Below are positions 25,520 to 35,790 of a DNA stretch of 64,000 nt, piece by piece (position 1 is the stretch's first letter; every line of letters starts with the position of its first letter). The translations under genes were made by a program, and so were the position numbers. The DNA is taken from assembly GCF_001465595.2 (NCBI RefSeq), contig NZ_CP013481.2, positions 1-64,000 on the forward strand, given 5' to 3'. The notes under the pieces are model-generated. The model had not been told where the DNA came from. It saw nothing but the letters and a program-made list of their open reading frames with translations, and made no database searches. This stretch comes from Pandoraea apista. Its GTDB lineage: Bacteria > Pseudomonadota > Gammaproteobacteria > Burkholderiales > Burkholderiaceae.

Positions 25520-28500
25520 ATGCATAGCCGAACGCAACGCGTCTGGCTGACCGCGCCGATGGCGTGGGCGGCGCTGTGTCTTGGAATGTTCATGACGTCG
25601 CCCGCTCAGGCGGCGCGTGTCGTGAGCGTGAGTCCGCAGGGGGAGGTCGCCAGCGTCGACCAGGTGGTCGTCAAATTCGACGAGGCCATCGTGCCAGCGG
25701 GGGATCCGCGCGCTCAGGCACCGGCCGCCGTGAGGTGCTCCGATACCTCGCTGACCGGTGACGGCCATTGGCTCGAACCGAAGATCTGGGTCTACGACTT
25801 CAAGCAATCGCTGCCGCCAGGCGCGAAGTGTTCGGTCGAGATGCGCAACGGTTTGTCCGCCGTCTCGGGCACGGCGCTGTCGGGCACCACACGCTATGCG
25901 TTCAACACTGGCGGACCTGCCGTCACGTCTATCCGTCCGTCATACGGCGCCATTGACGAAAACCAGATATTCATCCTCACGCTTAACGGGGCGGCGACCC
26001 CCGCCAGCGTTCGACAGAACGCCTGGTGCGAAACGGAAGGCGTGGGCGAGCGCATTGGCGTGAAATGGATCGAGGGCGATACCCGCACCGCGCTGATCAA
26101 GCGTTTCAATCTCGACAAGCAGGCCGCGCGCGTGGTCATGCTGCAGTGCAACCGTACGCTCGCGGCAGGGGCGAAGATGCACCTGGTTTGGGGCGCGGGC
26201 ATCAGCACGCCGTCGGGGGTACCGACCAAGCAGGCACGCCGCTTCGAGTACGACGTGCGTGAGCCATTTACCGCCAGCTTCAGTTGTGAGCGTGAAAACG
26301 CGAATGCGCCGTGCACGCCATTGCGCCCGCTGCGCCTGACGTTCAACTCGCCGGTCGCTCGCGATATGGCCGCCAAAATTCGCGTGCAAGGCGCGGGGGC
26401 CGAGCGCGCGCCGAAGTTCAGCGATTCGGATCGCACTTCGAGCGTGAGCGACGTCACGTTCGATGCGCCATTCCCGGAGAAAGCGGAACTGACCATTACG
26501 TTGCCGAAGGGATTCACCGACGACAGCGGCCGAGCCCTCGAAAATGCCGGCGAATTCCCCTTGAAGACGAAGACCGCGACAATGCCGCCGCTCGCCAAGT
26601 TCGCGGCGGCACCGTTCGGGATCGTGGAGCGTTTCGCCGAGCCCGGCATGCCGCCCATGTTGCCGGTCACGCTGCGCAAGGTCGAGCCCGCGTTGCAGAT
26701 CAACGGACTGGGCGTCGCCGGAGAGGCCGCTACGGCCGCCAGAGCAGGCGAGAGCGGTCGCACCTTGCAGTTGCGTGTGGACGACGATGCCGAAGTCATG
26801 AACTGGATGTCGCGCGTGCGTCGCTTCGACGAAACGACGATGACTCGCAAGCAGATTGCCCAGGAGATGCCGTCGATTTTAAGCGCCCCGGCGGCGAAAG
26901 ACTCGTTTGGCCCCAATGCGGCGGTCATCGTCGAGGACAAGGTCACGCGCTACGACACGCGCAGCCTGTCGTTGCTCTCGGGATTACAGGGTGTTCAGGC
27001 GCTAACCTTGCCTGTGCCCAAAGAGAAGGACCCGCGGCCATTCGAGGTAGTTGGTATTCCGTTCCAGAAGCCAGGGTTCTATGTCGTGGAGCTGGCCTCG
27101 CCATCGCTTGGGGCGGCACTGCTCGGCAAATCGTTGCCGATGTACGTGCGCACCACGGTACTGGTCACGAATCTCGGTGTGCATTTCAAGATGGGCCGAG
27201 AGAATGCCGTGGCGTGGGTAACGACGCTCGACAAAGGCCAGCCGGTTGCAAACGCGAAGGTGCGGGTGCTGGATTGCGACGGCACCGAGGTTGCCAGCGC
27301 GGTGACGGACAAGACGGGCGTGGCGAAGATCGACAAGGCGTTGGAGCGTTACCGCTATTGCGAGAAGACCATGCGCTCGGGGTATTTTGTCGTCGCGCGC
27401 ACGCAGGGGAACGATCCGGACATGGCGTTCGTATCGTCCGACTGGGATCGCGGCATTGAGCCATGGCGTTTCCATGTGCCGACCGATGGTGGCAGCAGCC
27501 CGACCGTTCGTGCGCAGACGGTCTTCGATCGCATGCTGTTCCGCGTCGGAGAGACGGTTTCGATGAAGCACTTCATTCGTCAGGAGACGATGCAAGGACT
27601 GGCATTACCGGCGAGTCTGCCGTCTCAACTGACGATCACGCACCAGGGGTCCGGACAAACCTACACGCAACCGATCAAGTGGCGCAACGCACGGCTGGCC
27701 GAGAATACCTTCCAGATTCCGCAGGGCGCGAAGCTCGGTGAGTATGCGGTAACGCTCGATTACACCGATACCGATTCGAAACCGAAGACGTACCCGTCGT
27801 CGCTCGACGCCGGGCACTTCCGCGTCGAGGCGTTCCGCCTGCCGGTGCTGGCCGGATCGATCGGTGTGCGCGATGCGGTGAAGGCGCCGCTCATCAACAA
27901 GACGGAAGCACCGGTCAACGTGCAGGTGAATTACGTGGCGGGGGGACCTGCGGGGAATTTGCCCGTGCGTGTCTCGGCGCTCCTGCGTGTGCGCGACCTG
28001 ACGTTCGACGGTTACGACGACTTCAGCTTCACCCCTTATCGCCCGCCGTCGGCGCAGTCGGGGGCCGATGACGACGATCAGGGCAACGACGAAAGTTCGG
28101 GTTCGAGCGACCAGAAGCTGGTGGCCGACAAGCAGCGATTGGTGCTGGATCGAAATGGTGCCGGCAGTCTGACGCTCAAGGAGTTGCCGAAGGTCGATCG
28201 TCCAAGCGACCTGGTGCTTGAAGCAAGCTTCGCCGACCCGAACGGCGAGATTCAGACGCTCCGCGGCAACGCCACACTTTGGCCGGCGAATCTGATCACG
28301 GGGGTGCGCAGCGAGAGCTGGGTATCGGTGACGAACAAGCTCCCGGTGAAGGCGCTCGCGCTCGATTTGCAGGGCAAGCCGAAGGCCGGTGTCGCGATGG
28401 ATGTGCGTGCCGAGGCACGCATTACCACCAGCAGCCGAAAGCGCATGGTGGGGGGCTTCTACGCCTACGACAATCGCACCGAGGTGAAGGATCTCGGGAA

Positions 28501-31500
28501 CGTGTGCAGCGGCAAGACTGACGATCGCGGTTTGCTGTCTTGCGACGTTTCGCTCTCGCAGCCCGGAGAGATCACACTCGTCGCGCAGGCCAAGGACGAC
28601 AAGGGCAATCTCAGCACCTCAACCACGAGCGTATGGGTGACAGGGCGCGGCGAGGTCTGGTTCGGCGGTGACAACACCGACCGCATGGACGTGCTGCCGG
28701 AGCGCCGCGCCTACGAGCCGGGAGAGACGGCCAGGTTGCAGGTGCGCATGCCGTTCCGCTCGGCGACCGCGCTTGTGGCGATCGAGCGCGAAGGGGTGAT
28801 GGAGACGCGCACGATGGAGATTTCGGGCAAAGACCCGAATGTTTCCCTCAAGGTCGATCCGTCGTGGGGCCCGAACGTCTATGTGTCGGTACTGGCCGTG
28901 CGAGGTCGTATCCACGAGGTGCCTTGGTACTCATTCTTCCAGTGGGGTTGGAAACAGCCGATAGAGTGGTTCAGGGCCTTCTGGTACGAAGGCCGGGAGT
29001 ATCAGGCACCGACGGGATTGGTAGATCTGGGTAAGCCGGCCTATCGCTTCGGGTTGACCGAGTTGCGCGTGGGTACGGCGGGACAGCGTCTCGGTGTGGA
29101 GGTGAAGCCAGACGCGCCGACGTATCCGGTGCGGGGGCACGCCAAGGTGCGCATCAAGGTCACGCAACCGGATGGCAAGCCGGTCGCGGCAGGATCGGAA
29201 GTCGCTGTCGCCGCGGTGGACGAGGCGCTGCTCGAACTCGCGCCAAACACAAGTTGGGCTTTGCTCGACGCCATGTGGCAACGGCGCAGCTACAGCGTGA
29301 CGACGGCTACCGCACAGATGGAGATCATCGGGCGCCGGCACTACGGCCGCAAGGCGGTGCCAGCGGGGGGTGGCGGGGGCAAGAGCCCGACGCGTGAGTT
29401 GTTCGACACGCTACTGCTCTGGCAGCCGCGCGTTGTGCTCGACGACAAGGGCGAGGCGAGCATTGACGTGCCGCTCAACGATTCGTTGTCCAGCTTCCGT
29501 ATCGTGGCGGTCGCCGACGACGGTAGGCCGGGTGCGCAGGCGCTCGGCTGGTTCGGCACGGGCACCGCGACCATTCGAACCACGCAGGATCTGCAACTGA
29601 TCTCGGGATTGCCGCCGCTGGTGCGTGAGGGCGACAACTATCGAGCCCAGTTCACCGTGCGCAATACCACCCAACACGCCATGCAGGTGCAGTTGACCGC
29701 AAGGGCAACCCAACTGACGCTGGCGCCGCAGCGCGTGGATGTGCCGGCAGGGGAATCGCGGGAAGTGGCATGGGAAGTCACGGCGCCCGCCGGGCTGGCC
29801 GACACGCGCGCCCAGCGACTGCTGTGGGAGGTGAGCGCTCAGGCCCCGGCGGCTGGTGGTGCGCCTGCCGCGAATGACGCGATCAAGGTCGGGCAGGACA
29901 TTCAGCCGTCGTTGCCGGCGAGCGTACAGCAGTCGGTGCTCACGCAGGTCGAAGGCAGTCTTACGTTGCCGATGGCGCCCCCCGCAGGGGCCGTGGCCGA
30001 CAGCACCGGCAAACTGCGCGGCGGTGTGCGCATCAGCATGCAGCCGCGTCTGTCGCAGGGATTGCCAGGTGTGAAGCGCTGGTTCGAGCTGTATCCGTAT
30101 GCTTGTCTGGAGCAGCAGGCGTCGAAGGCACTCGGCTTGCGCGACACCGCGCAGTGGAAGCGGGTGACCGGCATGCTGCCGTCGTACCTCGACGAAGACG
30201 GTCTGGCGAGCTATTTCCCGCCGCAAGAGGGTTTCGCCAATCAGGGCAGCGACACGCTTACCGCCTATCTGCTGGCGGTGAGCCACGAAGCGAAGGCCCT
30301 CGATCCGGCATACGTGCTGCCGGACGACGCGCTGGCACGCATGGAGGATGGCTTGACGGCGTTTGTGGAGGGGCGTCTCACGCGTCGCTTCTGGGCACCG
30401 CGTGACGACCTGACGCTGCGCAAGCTCTCTGCGATTGAGGCTTTGTCTCGGTATGGCCGGGCAAACGCGCGCATGCTGAGCTCGCTTACCATCGCGCCGA
30501 ACGATTGGCCGACGTCGGCGGTGATCGACTGGTATTCGATCCTGCAACGCTTGCCTGACGCACCGCAGCGTGCCGAGCGGTTGGCGCAGGCCGAACAGAT
30601 CCTGCGCGCGCGGCTGTCCTATCAGGGTACCCGGGTGGGATTCTCGACACAGGGCAGCGATGGGCTCTGGTGGCTGATGGTCGGTCCGGAAACCAATGCG
30701 GCACGTCTGGCGTTGCTGATGAACGCGAACCCGGCCTGGAAGGACGAGATGCCGCGTCTGGTGATCGGACTGTTGGGATTGCAGTCGCGCGGGGCTTGGT
30801 CGACGACCACGGCCAACGTGTGGGGCGGATTGGCGGTGGATCGATTCTCGGCACGATTCGAGCGTGATACGCCGACGGGGCAAACCGCCATTCAGTGGCA
30901 GCGCGACAACCAGACGAGCGGTGCTGTGCAAACGGTCGACTGGGACAAGCTCAAGGCGGGTACGGTGCCACCGGCCGTCTCGCTGCCGTGGTTGAGCAAT
31001 GCGGCCTCCGGCACGGACAGCGCGCGTGATGTATTGCGTCTCGAGCAGACGGGGGCAGGCAAGCCGTGGGCGACGATTCAGAGTCTCGCCGCTGTTCCGC
31101 TCAAGGCGCCGTTCGCGGCGGGTTACCGGGTCACGCGCAGTGTGCAGGTGCAAGATGCCGCGGATCGCTCTGGCGACAGTTTCGTGCGCGGTGCCGTATT
31201 GCGTGTGCGTCTGGATATCGACGCGCAAGCCGATATGCGCTGGGTCGTAGTCAGCGATCCACTCCCCGGCGGGGCGACGGTGCTGGGCGGCGGGCTGGGA
31301 CGCGATTCGGCCATTGCTACCCAAGGCGAGAAAAGCGAAGGCGCGATGCCTGCCTTCGAGGAAAGAGCGCAAGACGCGTATCGCGCGTATTACGACTACT
31401 TGCCGAAAGGCCAGCATCGGATTGAGTACACGGTGCGTCTGAATAACGTGGGCAAGTTCGCCACGCCACCTACGCGCGTAGAAGCCATGTACGAGCCAGC

Positions 31501-31555
31501 CATGTATGGCGAGACGCCGAATGCGCCGGTGCAAGTGGTGCCGGCGAAGCAATGA
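25520..31555 (+). CDS. Bacterial alpha-2-macroglobulin, large thioester-containing protein
   Basis: This 2011-residue exported protein has a signal peptide (about 1-31, ending AQAAR), macroglobulin-like beta domains, and the thioester motif C1529-L-E-Q1532 in a YACLEQQASKAL context. It then has an alpha/alpha barrel and a C-terminal receptor-like domain. Bacterial A2Ms trap proteases in the periplasm and are thought to protect against host or competitor attack. There is no lipobox Cys at the signal cleavage site, so it seems soluble rather than lipid-anchored. The stop overlaps the next start (ATGA), and PBP1C follows, the usual partner, which repairs peptidoglycan. GGGAGGAG precedes the ATG. 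Confidence 0.95.
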   Translation: MHSRTQRVWLTAPMAWAALCLGMFMTSPAQAARVVSVSPQGEVASVDQVVVKFDEAIVPAGDPRAQAPAAVRCSDTSLTGDGHWLEPKIWVYDFKQSLPPGAKCSVEMRNGLSAVSGTALSGTTRYAFNTGGPAVTSIRPSYGAIDENQIFILTLNGAATPASVRQNAWCETEGVGERIGVKWIEGDTRTALIKRFNLDKQAARVVMLQCNRTLAAGAKMHLVWGAGISTPSGVPTKQARRFEYDVREPFTASFSCERENANAPCTPLRPLRLTFNSPVARDMAAKIRVQGAGAERAPKFSDSDRTSSVSDVTFDAPFPEKAELTITLPKGFTDDSGRALENAGEFPLKTKTATMPPLAKFAAAPFGIVERFAEPGMPPMLPVTLRKVEPALQINGLGVAGEAATAARAGESGRTLQLRVDDDAEVMNWMSRVRRFDETTMTRKQIAQEMPSILSAPAAKDSFGPNAAVIVEDKVTRYDTRSLSLLSGLQGVQALTLPVPKEKDPRPFEVVGIPFQKPGFYVVELASPSLGAALLGKSLPMYVRTTVLVTNLGVHFKMGRENAVAWVTTLDKGQPVANAKVRVLDCDGTEVASAVTDKTGVAKIDKALERYRYCEKTMRSGYFVVARTQGNDPDMAFVSSDWDRGIEPWRFHVPTDGGSSPTVRAQTVFDRMLFRVGETVSMKHFIRQETMQGLALPASLPSQLTITHQGSGQTYTQPIKWRNARLAENTFQIPQGAKLGEYAVTLDYTDTDSKPKTYPSSLDAGHFRVEAFRLPVLAGSIGVRDAVKAPLINKTEAPVNVQVNYVAGGPAGNLPVRVSALLRVRDLTFDGYDDFSFTPYRPPSAQSGADDDDQGNDESSGSSDQKLVADKQRLVLDRNGAGSLTLKELPKVDRPSDLVLEASFADPNGEIQTLRGNATLWPANLITGVRSESWVSVTNKLPVKALALDLQGKPKAGVAMDVRAEARITTSSRKRMVGGFYAYDNRTEVKDLGNVCSGKTDDRGLLSCDVSLSQPGEITLVAQAKDDKGNLSTSTTSVWVTGRGEVWFGGDNTDRMDVLPERRAYEPGETARLQVRMPFRSATALVAIEREGVMETRTMEISGKDPNVSLKVDPSWGPNVYVSVLAVRGRIHEVPWYSFFQWGWKQPIEWFRAFWYEGREYQAPTGLVDLGKPAYRFGLTELRVGTAGQRLGVEVKPDAPTYPVRGHAKVRIKVTQPDGKPVAAGSEVAVAAVDEALLELAPNTSWALLDAMWQRRSYSVTTATAQMEIIGRRHYGRKAVPAGGGGGKSPTRELFDTLLLWQPRVVLDDKGEASIDVPLNDSLSSFRIVAVADDGRPGAQALGWFGTGTATIRTTQDLQLISGLPPLVREGDNYRAQFTVRNTTQHAMQVQLTARATQLTLAPQRVDVPAGESREVAWEVTAPAGLADTRAQRLLWEVSAQAPAAGGAPAANDAIKVGQDIQPSLPASVQQSVLTQVEGSLTLPMAPPAGAVADSTGKLRGGVRISMQPRLSQGLPGVKRWFELYPYACLEQQASKALGLRDTAQWKRVTGMLPSYLDEDGLASYFPPQEGFANQGSDTLTAYLLAVSHEAKALDPAYVLPDDALARMEDGLTAFVEGRLTRRFWAPRDDLTLRKLSAIEALSRYGRANARMLSSLTIAPNDWPTSAVIDWYSILQRLPDAPQRAERLAQAEQILRARLSYQGTRVGFSTQGSDGLWWLMVGPETNAARLALLMNANPAWKDEMPRLVIGLLGLQSRGAWSTTTANVWGGLAVDRFSARFERDTPTGQTAIQWQRDNQTSGAVQTVDWDKLKAGTVPPAVSLPWLSNAASGTDSARDVLRLEQTGAGKPWATIQSLAAVPLKAPFAAGYRVTRSVQVQDAADRSGDSFVRGAVLRVRLDIDAQADMRWVVVSDPLPGGATVLGGGLGRDSAIATQGEKSEGAMPAFEERAQDAYRAYYDYLPKGQHRIEYTVRLNNVGKFATPPTRVEAMYEPAMYGETPNAPVQVVPAKQ

Positions 31556-32301
31556 CGATAGGGAGCGGGACAGACATGACGTCGAACTTCTTGGCTCCGG
31601 CGGCGGCGCTGCCTCGCGAAGCACGCCGCTTCTGGTGGTTGGCCGCCGTCGCGGGGGCGGCTTACGCGCTCGCGCTGCGGGGCGCCCCGTATGCCGATCA
31701 AGCCGTTGCGAAGGCATTGTTGTGCGCGTTGCTGCTGTTCGCTGCGTTGTATCACCGTGTGCCGCGAGAGCGGGTGTGGCTATGTGCGGCGCTGATCTTT
31801 TCGGGGGCGGGCGATGTATTGCTCGCGCTGCCGACGCTGGCGCAAGGCTTCGTGCTGGGACTGGGCGCTTTCCTGCTGGCCCACCTTGCGTACTTCGTGC
31901 TGTTCTGGCGTTTGCGCCGGCCGTGGGCGAAGGTGCCCGGCTGGCATCGCGTTGCGATCGCACTGGTGTGGGTGGCGGCGGCGCTCGCGTACGTGATGTA
32001 CTGGCCCGGCATGGGCGAACTCAGGGCGCCAGTGGCGTGCTACGTGATCGTGCTGGCGATGATGGCGTCGGCGGCGCTGCTGGCCGATGTGCGGGGGGAA
32101 TGGGCTGCCGTTGGCGCGCTGCTCTTCACGATCTCGGACGCTTTGATCGGCACCACGCGCTTCGTCGGCACGATACCGGCGCAGGAGTATGCCATCTGGA
32201 TTCTCTACGCGCTTGCGCAACTGTTGCTGACCGCCGGGATCATGGCAGTGCGCTCGCCTCGACTGACGCAAGAGGGCGAGGAGCATGTACCAGGTGCCTG
32301 A
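31552..32301 (+). CDS. Lysoplasmalogenase/YhhN-family membrane protein
   Basis: The 249-residue protein has about eight membrane helices, with family-like motifs FSGAGDVLLALP (about 83-94) and FTISDALIGTTRF (about 186-198). Conserved Asp residues of the TMEM86/YhhN family lie in both. Animal members cleave lysoplasmalogen; the bacterial role is unclear. The ATG at 31552 overlaps the A2M stop and the end overlaps the pbpC start by 17 bases, so it is built into the A2M-pbpC operon. A start at 31576 is also possible. Confidence 0.83.
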   Translation: MTIGSGTDMTSNFLAPAAALPREARRFWWLAAVAGAAYALALRGAPYADQAVAKALLCALLLFAALYHRVPRERVWLCAALIFSGAGDVLLALPTLAQGFVLGLGAFLLAHLAYFVLFWRLRRPWAKVPGWHRVAIALVWVAAALAYVMYWPGMGELRAPVACYVIVLAMMASAALLADVRGEWAAVGALLFTISDALIGTTRFVGTIPAQEYAIWILYALAQLLLTAGIMAVRSPRLTQEGEEHVPGA

Positions 32302-34561
32302 AGTTCGCCGTCGGGGTCGGGTGCGTTGGTTTCTGCTGAGCGTTGGGTTGGCGCTTGGGTTGCTTCAGGCACCGGAGCCCGCGTTTGCCGTGCCGTCGTT
32401 CGACGAGGTGCGGCAGGACTGGCGCGCGTCAGACTGGATTCTGCTGGACCGACGTGGCCAACCGTTGCAACGGCTGCGAGCCGACATGCAGGCACAGCGC
32501 GGCGACTGGGTGACGCTTGCCGACGTGTCGCCGGCCTTTCGTCAGGCGCTGATCGTCTCCGAAGACAAGCGCTTTTACGAGCACAGCGGTGTCGACTGGC
32601 GAGGCGTGGCCGCGGCGGCGTGGGGCAACCTGTGGCACTCGCGCACGCGGGGTGCGTCTACGCTCACGATGCAGTTGGCCGGGCTGCTCGACGACGATCT
32701 GCGCCCGAGTGCGCGCAATCGGTCCGTTACCCAGAAGATCGGTCAGGCGGCAACGGCGGTATGGCTGGAGCAACGTTGGCGAAAGGACCAGATTCTCGAA
32801 GCCTATCTGAACCTCGTGCCGTTTCGCGGTGAGCTTGTCGGCATCTCGGCCGTTTCGCAAACCCTCTTTGGCAAGTTGCCCATCGGACTCGACGCGCGCG
32901 AGTCGGCACTGGCCGTCGCCTTGCTACGGGCGCCCAACGCGGCGGCCAATAAAGTCGCGCAACGCGCTTGCGGCATCCTGCGCGACATGGGGCAGGGGGC
33001 CGACTGCACTGGTCTCGACGGCTACGCTCAACTCGTGTTTTCACGGCCGGCAAACGTGATGACCACGCGCGACGCCGTCAACCTCGCGCCGCATTTCGCG
33101 CGGCGCGTCTTCGGTGCGAGCCGCCCGCCTGCGGGCACGCGGATCATCAGCACGCTGGATGCCAACCTCCAGCGCGTCGCTGTCACCACTTTGCAGCAGA
33201 CGTTGCGTGAGCTGGGCACACCGGGCCGATCGCGCAACGTGCAGGACGGCGCGATCGTCGTCATCGACAACGCGAGCGGCGACATTCTCGCGTGGGTCGG
33301 CTCGTCGGGCGCGCTGTCCTCTGCCGCGCAGGTGGACGGCGTGACTTCGTTGCGTCAGGCCGGCTCGACGCTTAAGCCGTTTCTCTATGCGCAGGCCATC
33401 GCCGAGCGGCGTTTGACGGCGGCGTCGCTGCTCGACGATTCGCCCATCGATCTGCCTACCGGCGGTGGCCTCTACATTCCGCAGAACTACGATCGTCATT
33501 TCAAGGGGTGGGTGAGTGCGCGGACCGCATTGGGCTCCTCGTTGAACGTGCCCGCCGTGCGCACGCTCGTGATGGTCACGCCGCGTCGCTTCGCGCAAAC
33601 GCTCGTTGCCCTCGGCCTGCCGCTCACGCAGAGCGGCGACTACTACGGCTACAGCCTCGCCCTCGGCAGCGCCGACGTCACACTGCTTGCGCTGACGAAC
33701 GCTTATCGTGCGCTGGCTAATGGCGGCAGCGCAAGCGGCGTGAACGACCGGATGCCTGACACAGCCCGCACGCGAAGCGTTGATAAGCGCAAGGACAGCG
33801 CACGGATCCCAGCGCACACGACCGTCTTTTCACCGCAGGTAAGTTTCATCGTGGCGGACATGATTGCCGACCGCCAGGCTCGCACGCGCACGTTCGGCCT
33901 GGACAGTCCGCTTTCCACGCGTTACTGGACCGCCGTGAAGACCGGCACCAGCAAGGACATGCGCGATAACTGGGCCGTCGGGTTCTCACGGCGCTATACG
34001 GTGGGGGTCTGGGTCGGCAACGCCGACGGTGCGCCCATGTGGGACGTCTCCGGCGTGTCGGGCGCAGCCCCTATCTGGCATCGCCTGATGGACTACCTGC
34101 ATCGTCGGACATCGAGCTTGCCACCTGTGCCACCGCCGGGTCTCGAGCATGTCGCTGTGCAGTACGCGGAGCGTGTGGAGCCCACACGTGAGGAGTGGTT
34201 TCTCCCCGGCACGTCGCAGAGCACGATTGCCCTGTCTGCGCTCGCGACCAAAGCGCCCGGCGGGCCGCTCTGGCGGATTGCCGGGCCGGCAGACGGCACC
34301 ATCGTGGCACTGGACCCCGACATTCCGCCCGCCAACCAGCGGCTATGGTTTCAGGTCGCGGCTGCATGGCCCAAGGGGGCGGCCTGGCGGCTCGACGGCA
34401 AGCCGCTCGCCGGGGGCGCGCGCGTGGGCTGGTTGCCGTGGCCAGGACGTCATACGCTCGAACTCGTCGACGCGGCCGGCGCCGTTCGAGACAGCATACG
34501 CTTTGAGGTACGCGGTGCGACCTTGACCGACGGTAAGCGCATGCGCAATGCGAGTCGCTAA
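32285..34561 (+). CDS. pbpC: Penicillin-binding protein 1C, bifunctional transglycosylase/transpeptidase
   Basis: The 758-residue class A PBP has an N-terminal signal/anchor (about 15-35). The GT51 glycosyltransferase carries EDKRFYEHSGVDW (catalytic Glu93) and GASTLTMQLAG. The transpeptidase has Ser361-TLK, Ser419-L-N and Lys552-TG. A C-terminal BiPBP_C domain spans roughly residues 660-750. It polymerises and cross-links peptidoglycan in the periplasm. PBP1C is typically encoded next to bacterial A2M, as here. The start overlaps the YhhN-family gene by 17 bases. All catalytic motifs are intact. Confidence 0.95.
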   Translation: MYQVPEVRRRGRVRWFLLSVGLALGLLQAPEPAFAVPSFDEVRQDWRASDWILLDRRGQPLQRLRADMQAQRGDWVTLADVSPAFRQALIVSEDKRFYEHSGVDWRGVAAAAWGNLWHSRTRGASTLTMQLAGLLDDDLRPSARNRSVTQKIGQAATAVWLEQRWRKDQILEAYLNLVPFRGELVGISAVSQTLFGKLPIGLDARESALAVALLRAPNAAANKVAQRACGILRDMGQGADCTGLDGYAQLVFSRPANVMTTRDAVNLAPHFARRVFGASRPPAGTRIISTLDANLQRVAVTTLQQTLRELGTPGRSRNVQDGAIVVIDNASGDILAWVGSSGALSSAAQVDGVTSLRQAGSTLKPFLYAQAIAERRLTAASLLDDSPIDLPTGGGLYIPQNYDRHFKGWVSARTALGSSLNVPAVRTLVMVTPRRFAQTLVALGLPLTQSGDYYGYSLALGSADVTLLALTNAYRALANGGSASGVNDRMPDTARTRSVDKRKDSARIPAHTTVFSPQVSFIVADMIADRQARTRTFGLDSPLSTRYWTAVKTGTSKDMRDNWAVGFSRRYTVGVWVGNADGAPMWDVSGVSGAAPIWHRLMDYLHRRTSSLPPVPPPGLEHVAVQYAERVEPTREEWFLPGTSQSTIALSALATKAPGGPLWRIAGPADGTIVALDPDIPPANQRLWFQVAAAWPKGAAWRLDGKPLAGGARVGWLPWPGRHTLELVDAAGAVRDSIRFEVRGATLTDGKRMRNASR

Positions 34562-34730
34562 TCGACGGTGCGCACGAGGCAATTCGTCAGGAATAATTTT
34601 TGATGTGGCAGACGCGTCCACGCGATGCGCGCTACACTGAAATCAGACTTGGCAATGCGTGACGCGATGTAACGGCGACGAGTGCAAACCCTGCCGTCAG
34701 TGGCGCACGCCCCGGAGCGGAGACATATCG

Positions 34731-35717
34731 ATGATCACGCTGGACGCGCGGCAAACCGCGCAGTTGCTGCCGTATCCTCAGTTGGCCGACGGCATCGAGG
34801 CCATGCTCATGGAGATGCGCTCGGGCACCGCGCGCGCCCCTGAGCGTCTGCATTTTTCCCTGTCCGAACCTGAACGCGGCCGCCGTGGCGGTGTGCTGCT
34901 GGTGATGCCTGCCGCCAATCGCGACGTCGCGATGACCAAGCACATCACCGTGCATCCCGAGAATTGCCGTGCGGGCAAACCGTCCATCATCGGTGAGGTG
35001 ATGGTGTTCGATCCGCACACGGGCGAACGCTTGATGTTGCTCGACGGCCCGACCATTACGGGGCGCCGCACTGCCGCAGTGACGTTGTTCGCCGCCCGTA
35101 AATTTGCGCCGCGCCCGAAGGGTCCCGTGCTGATCGTGGGCGCTGGCGTGCAGGCACGGGCGCACCTCGAAGCCTTTGCCGCCGGGATGGGTACGCGGCA
35201 TTTCATGATTTTCTCGCGCAGCCCGGAGCGCGCGCATGCGCTCGCGGATCACGCCGCTACCCTCGGGGTGGAGGCCACCGTGATCGACGCCATCGAACCG
35301 GTGCTGAGCACCGTGAGCATTGTGATTACCGCCACGACCAGCAGTGAGCCGGTGCTGCCCGATAGCGACGTGCATCGCTGGCGCGATGACATCTTCGTGG
35401 CCGGCGTGGGCGCGTTCCGTCCGGACATGCGCGAGTTGCCGCCACAGTTGTGCCGCGACGCCGCCGTGCGCGGCACGCTCGTCGTCGACACCTGGGAGGT
35501 CAAGCACGAAGCCGGCGATCTGCTGCATGCGGCGATCGACTGGGGCCGTGCAGCACCGCTTCTCGACGCGATCATCACACCCGACCGTTTCCGATCGAGC
35601 GGCCCCGTGCTTTTCAAGAGCGTAGGCTACGCGTTGTGGGATCTGGCGGCCGTGCTGTGCGCGCGCGCCAACCTCGCGAAGGACGGTGTGCCTGCGTCCG
35701 ATTTTCACGCGTCGTGA
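34731..35717 (+). CDS. Ornithine cyclodeaminase/mu-crystallin family reductase
   Basis: From the ATG at 34731, with GGAG eight bases upstream, the protein is 328 residues. It has a Rossmann motif VLIVGAGVQARAHLEAF near residues 135-151 and family core segments KPSIIGEVMVFDPHTGE and LDGPTITGRRTAAVT. In family members that reduce delta-1-pyrroline-2-carboxylate (LhpI) or delta-1-piperideine-2-carboxylate, the same framework uses NAD(P)H; others convert ornithine to proline. I favour the reductase role, but sequence alone does not separate them. It is monocistronic and convergent with the heme operon. Confidence 0.85.
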   Translation: MITLDARQTAQLLPYPQLADGIEAMLMEMRSGTARAPERLHFSLSEPERGRRGGVLLVMPAANRDVAMTKHITVHPENCRAGKPSIIGEVMVFDPHTGERLMLLDGPTITGRRTAAVTLFAARKFAPRPKGPVLIVGAGVQARAHLEAFAAGMGTRHFMIFSRSPERAHALADHAATLGVEATVIDAIEPVLSTVSIVITATTSSEPVLPDSDVHRWRDDIFVAGVGAFRPDMRELPPQLCRDAAVRGTLVVDTWEVKHEAGDLLHAAIDWGRAAPLLDAIITPDRFRSSGPVLFKSVGYALWDLAAVLCARANLAKDGVPASDFHAS

Positions 35718-35755
35718 TGCGAGGACGAGATCACGCAATGACGCAATGGTGTTAG

Positions 35756-35787
35756 GCGGTTCGCGCAAACGTGTGAACCGCGTTGTT
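35756..35787 (+). terminator. Hairpin between convergent genes
   Basis: GCGGTTC (35756-35762) pairs with GAACCGC (35775-35781), with partial pairing inside the loop and GTTGTT after it. It lies between the cyclodeaminase-family gene and the hmuV stop and probably terminates the former. Confidence 0.5.
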
Positions 35788-35790
35788 CCT

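Noticed and set aside
25316..25807. Long N-terminal extension of the FUSC-like protein
   Set aside because: The upstream 164 codons are Arg/His-rich and overlap the start of the divergent A2M gene; the ATG at 25315 starts just before the first helix.
29411..31963. Open frame of 850 codons on the - strand inside the A2M gene
   Set aside because: Arg/Gln-rich, no motifs, fully antisense to a recognisable A2M and the YhhN-family gene. It reflects codon composition.
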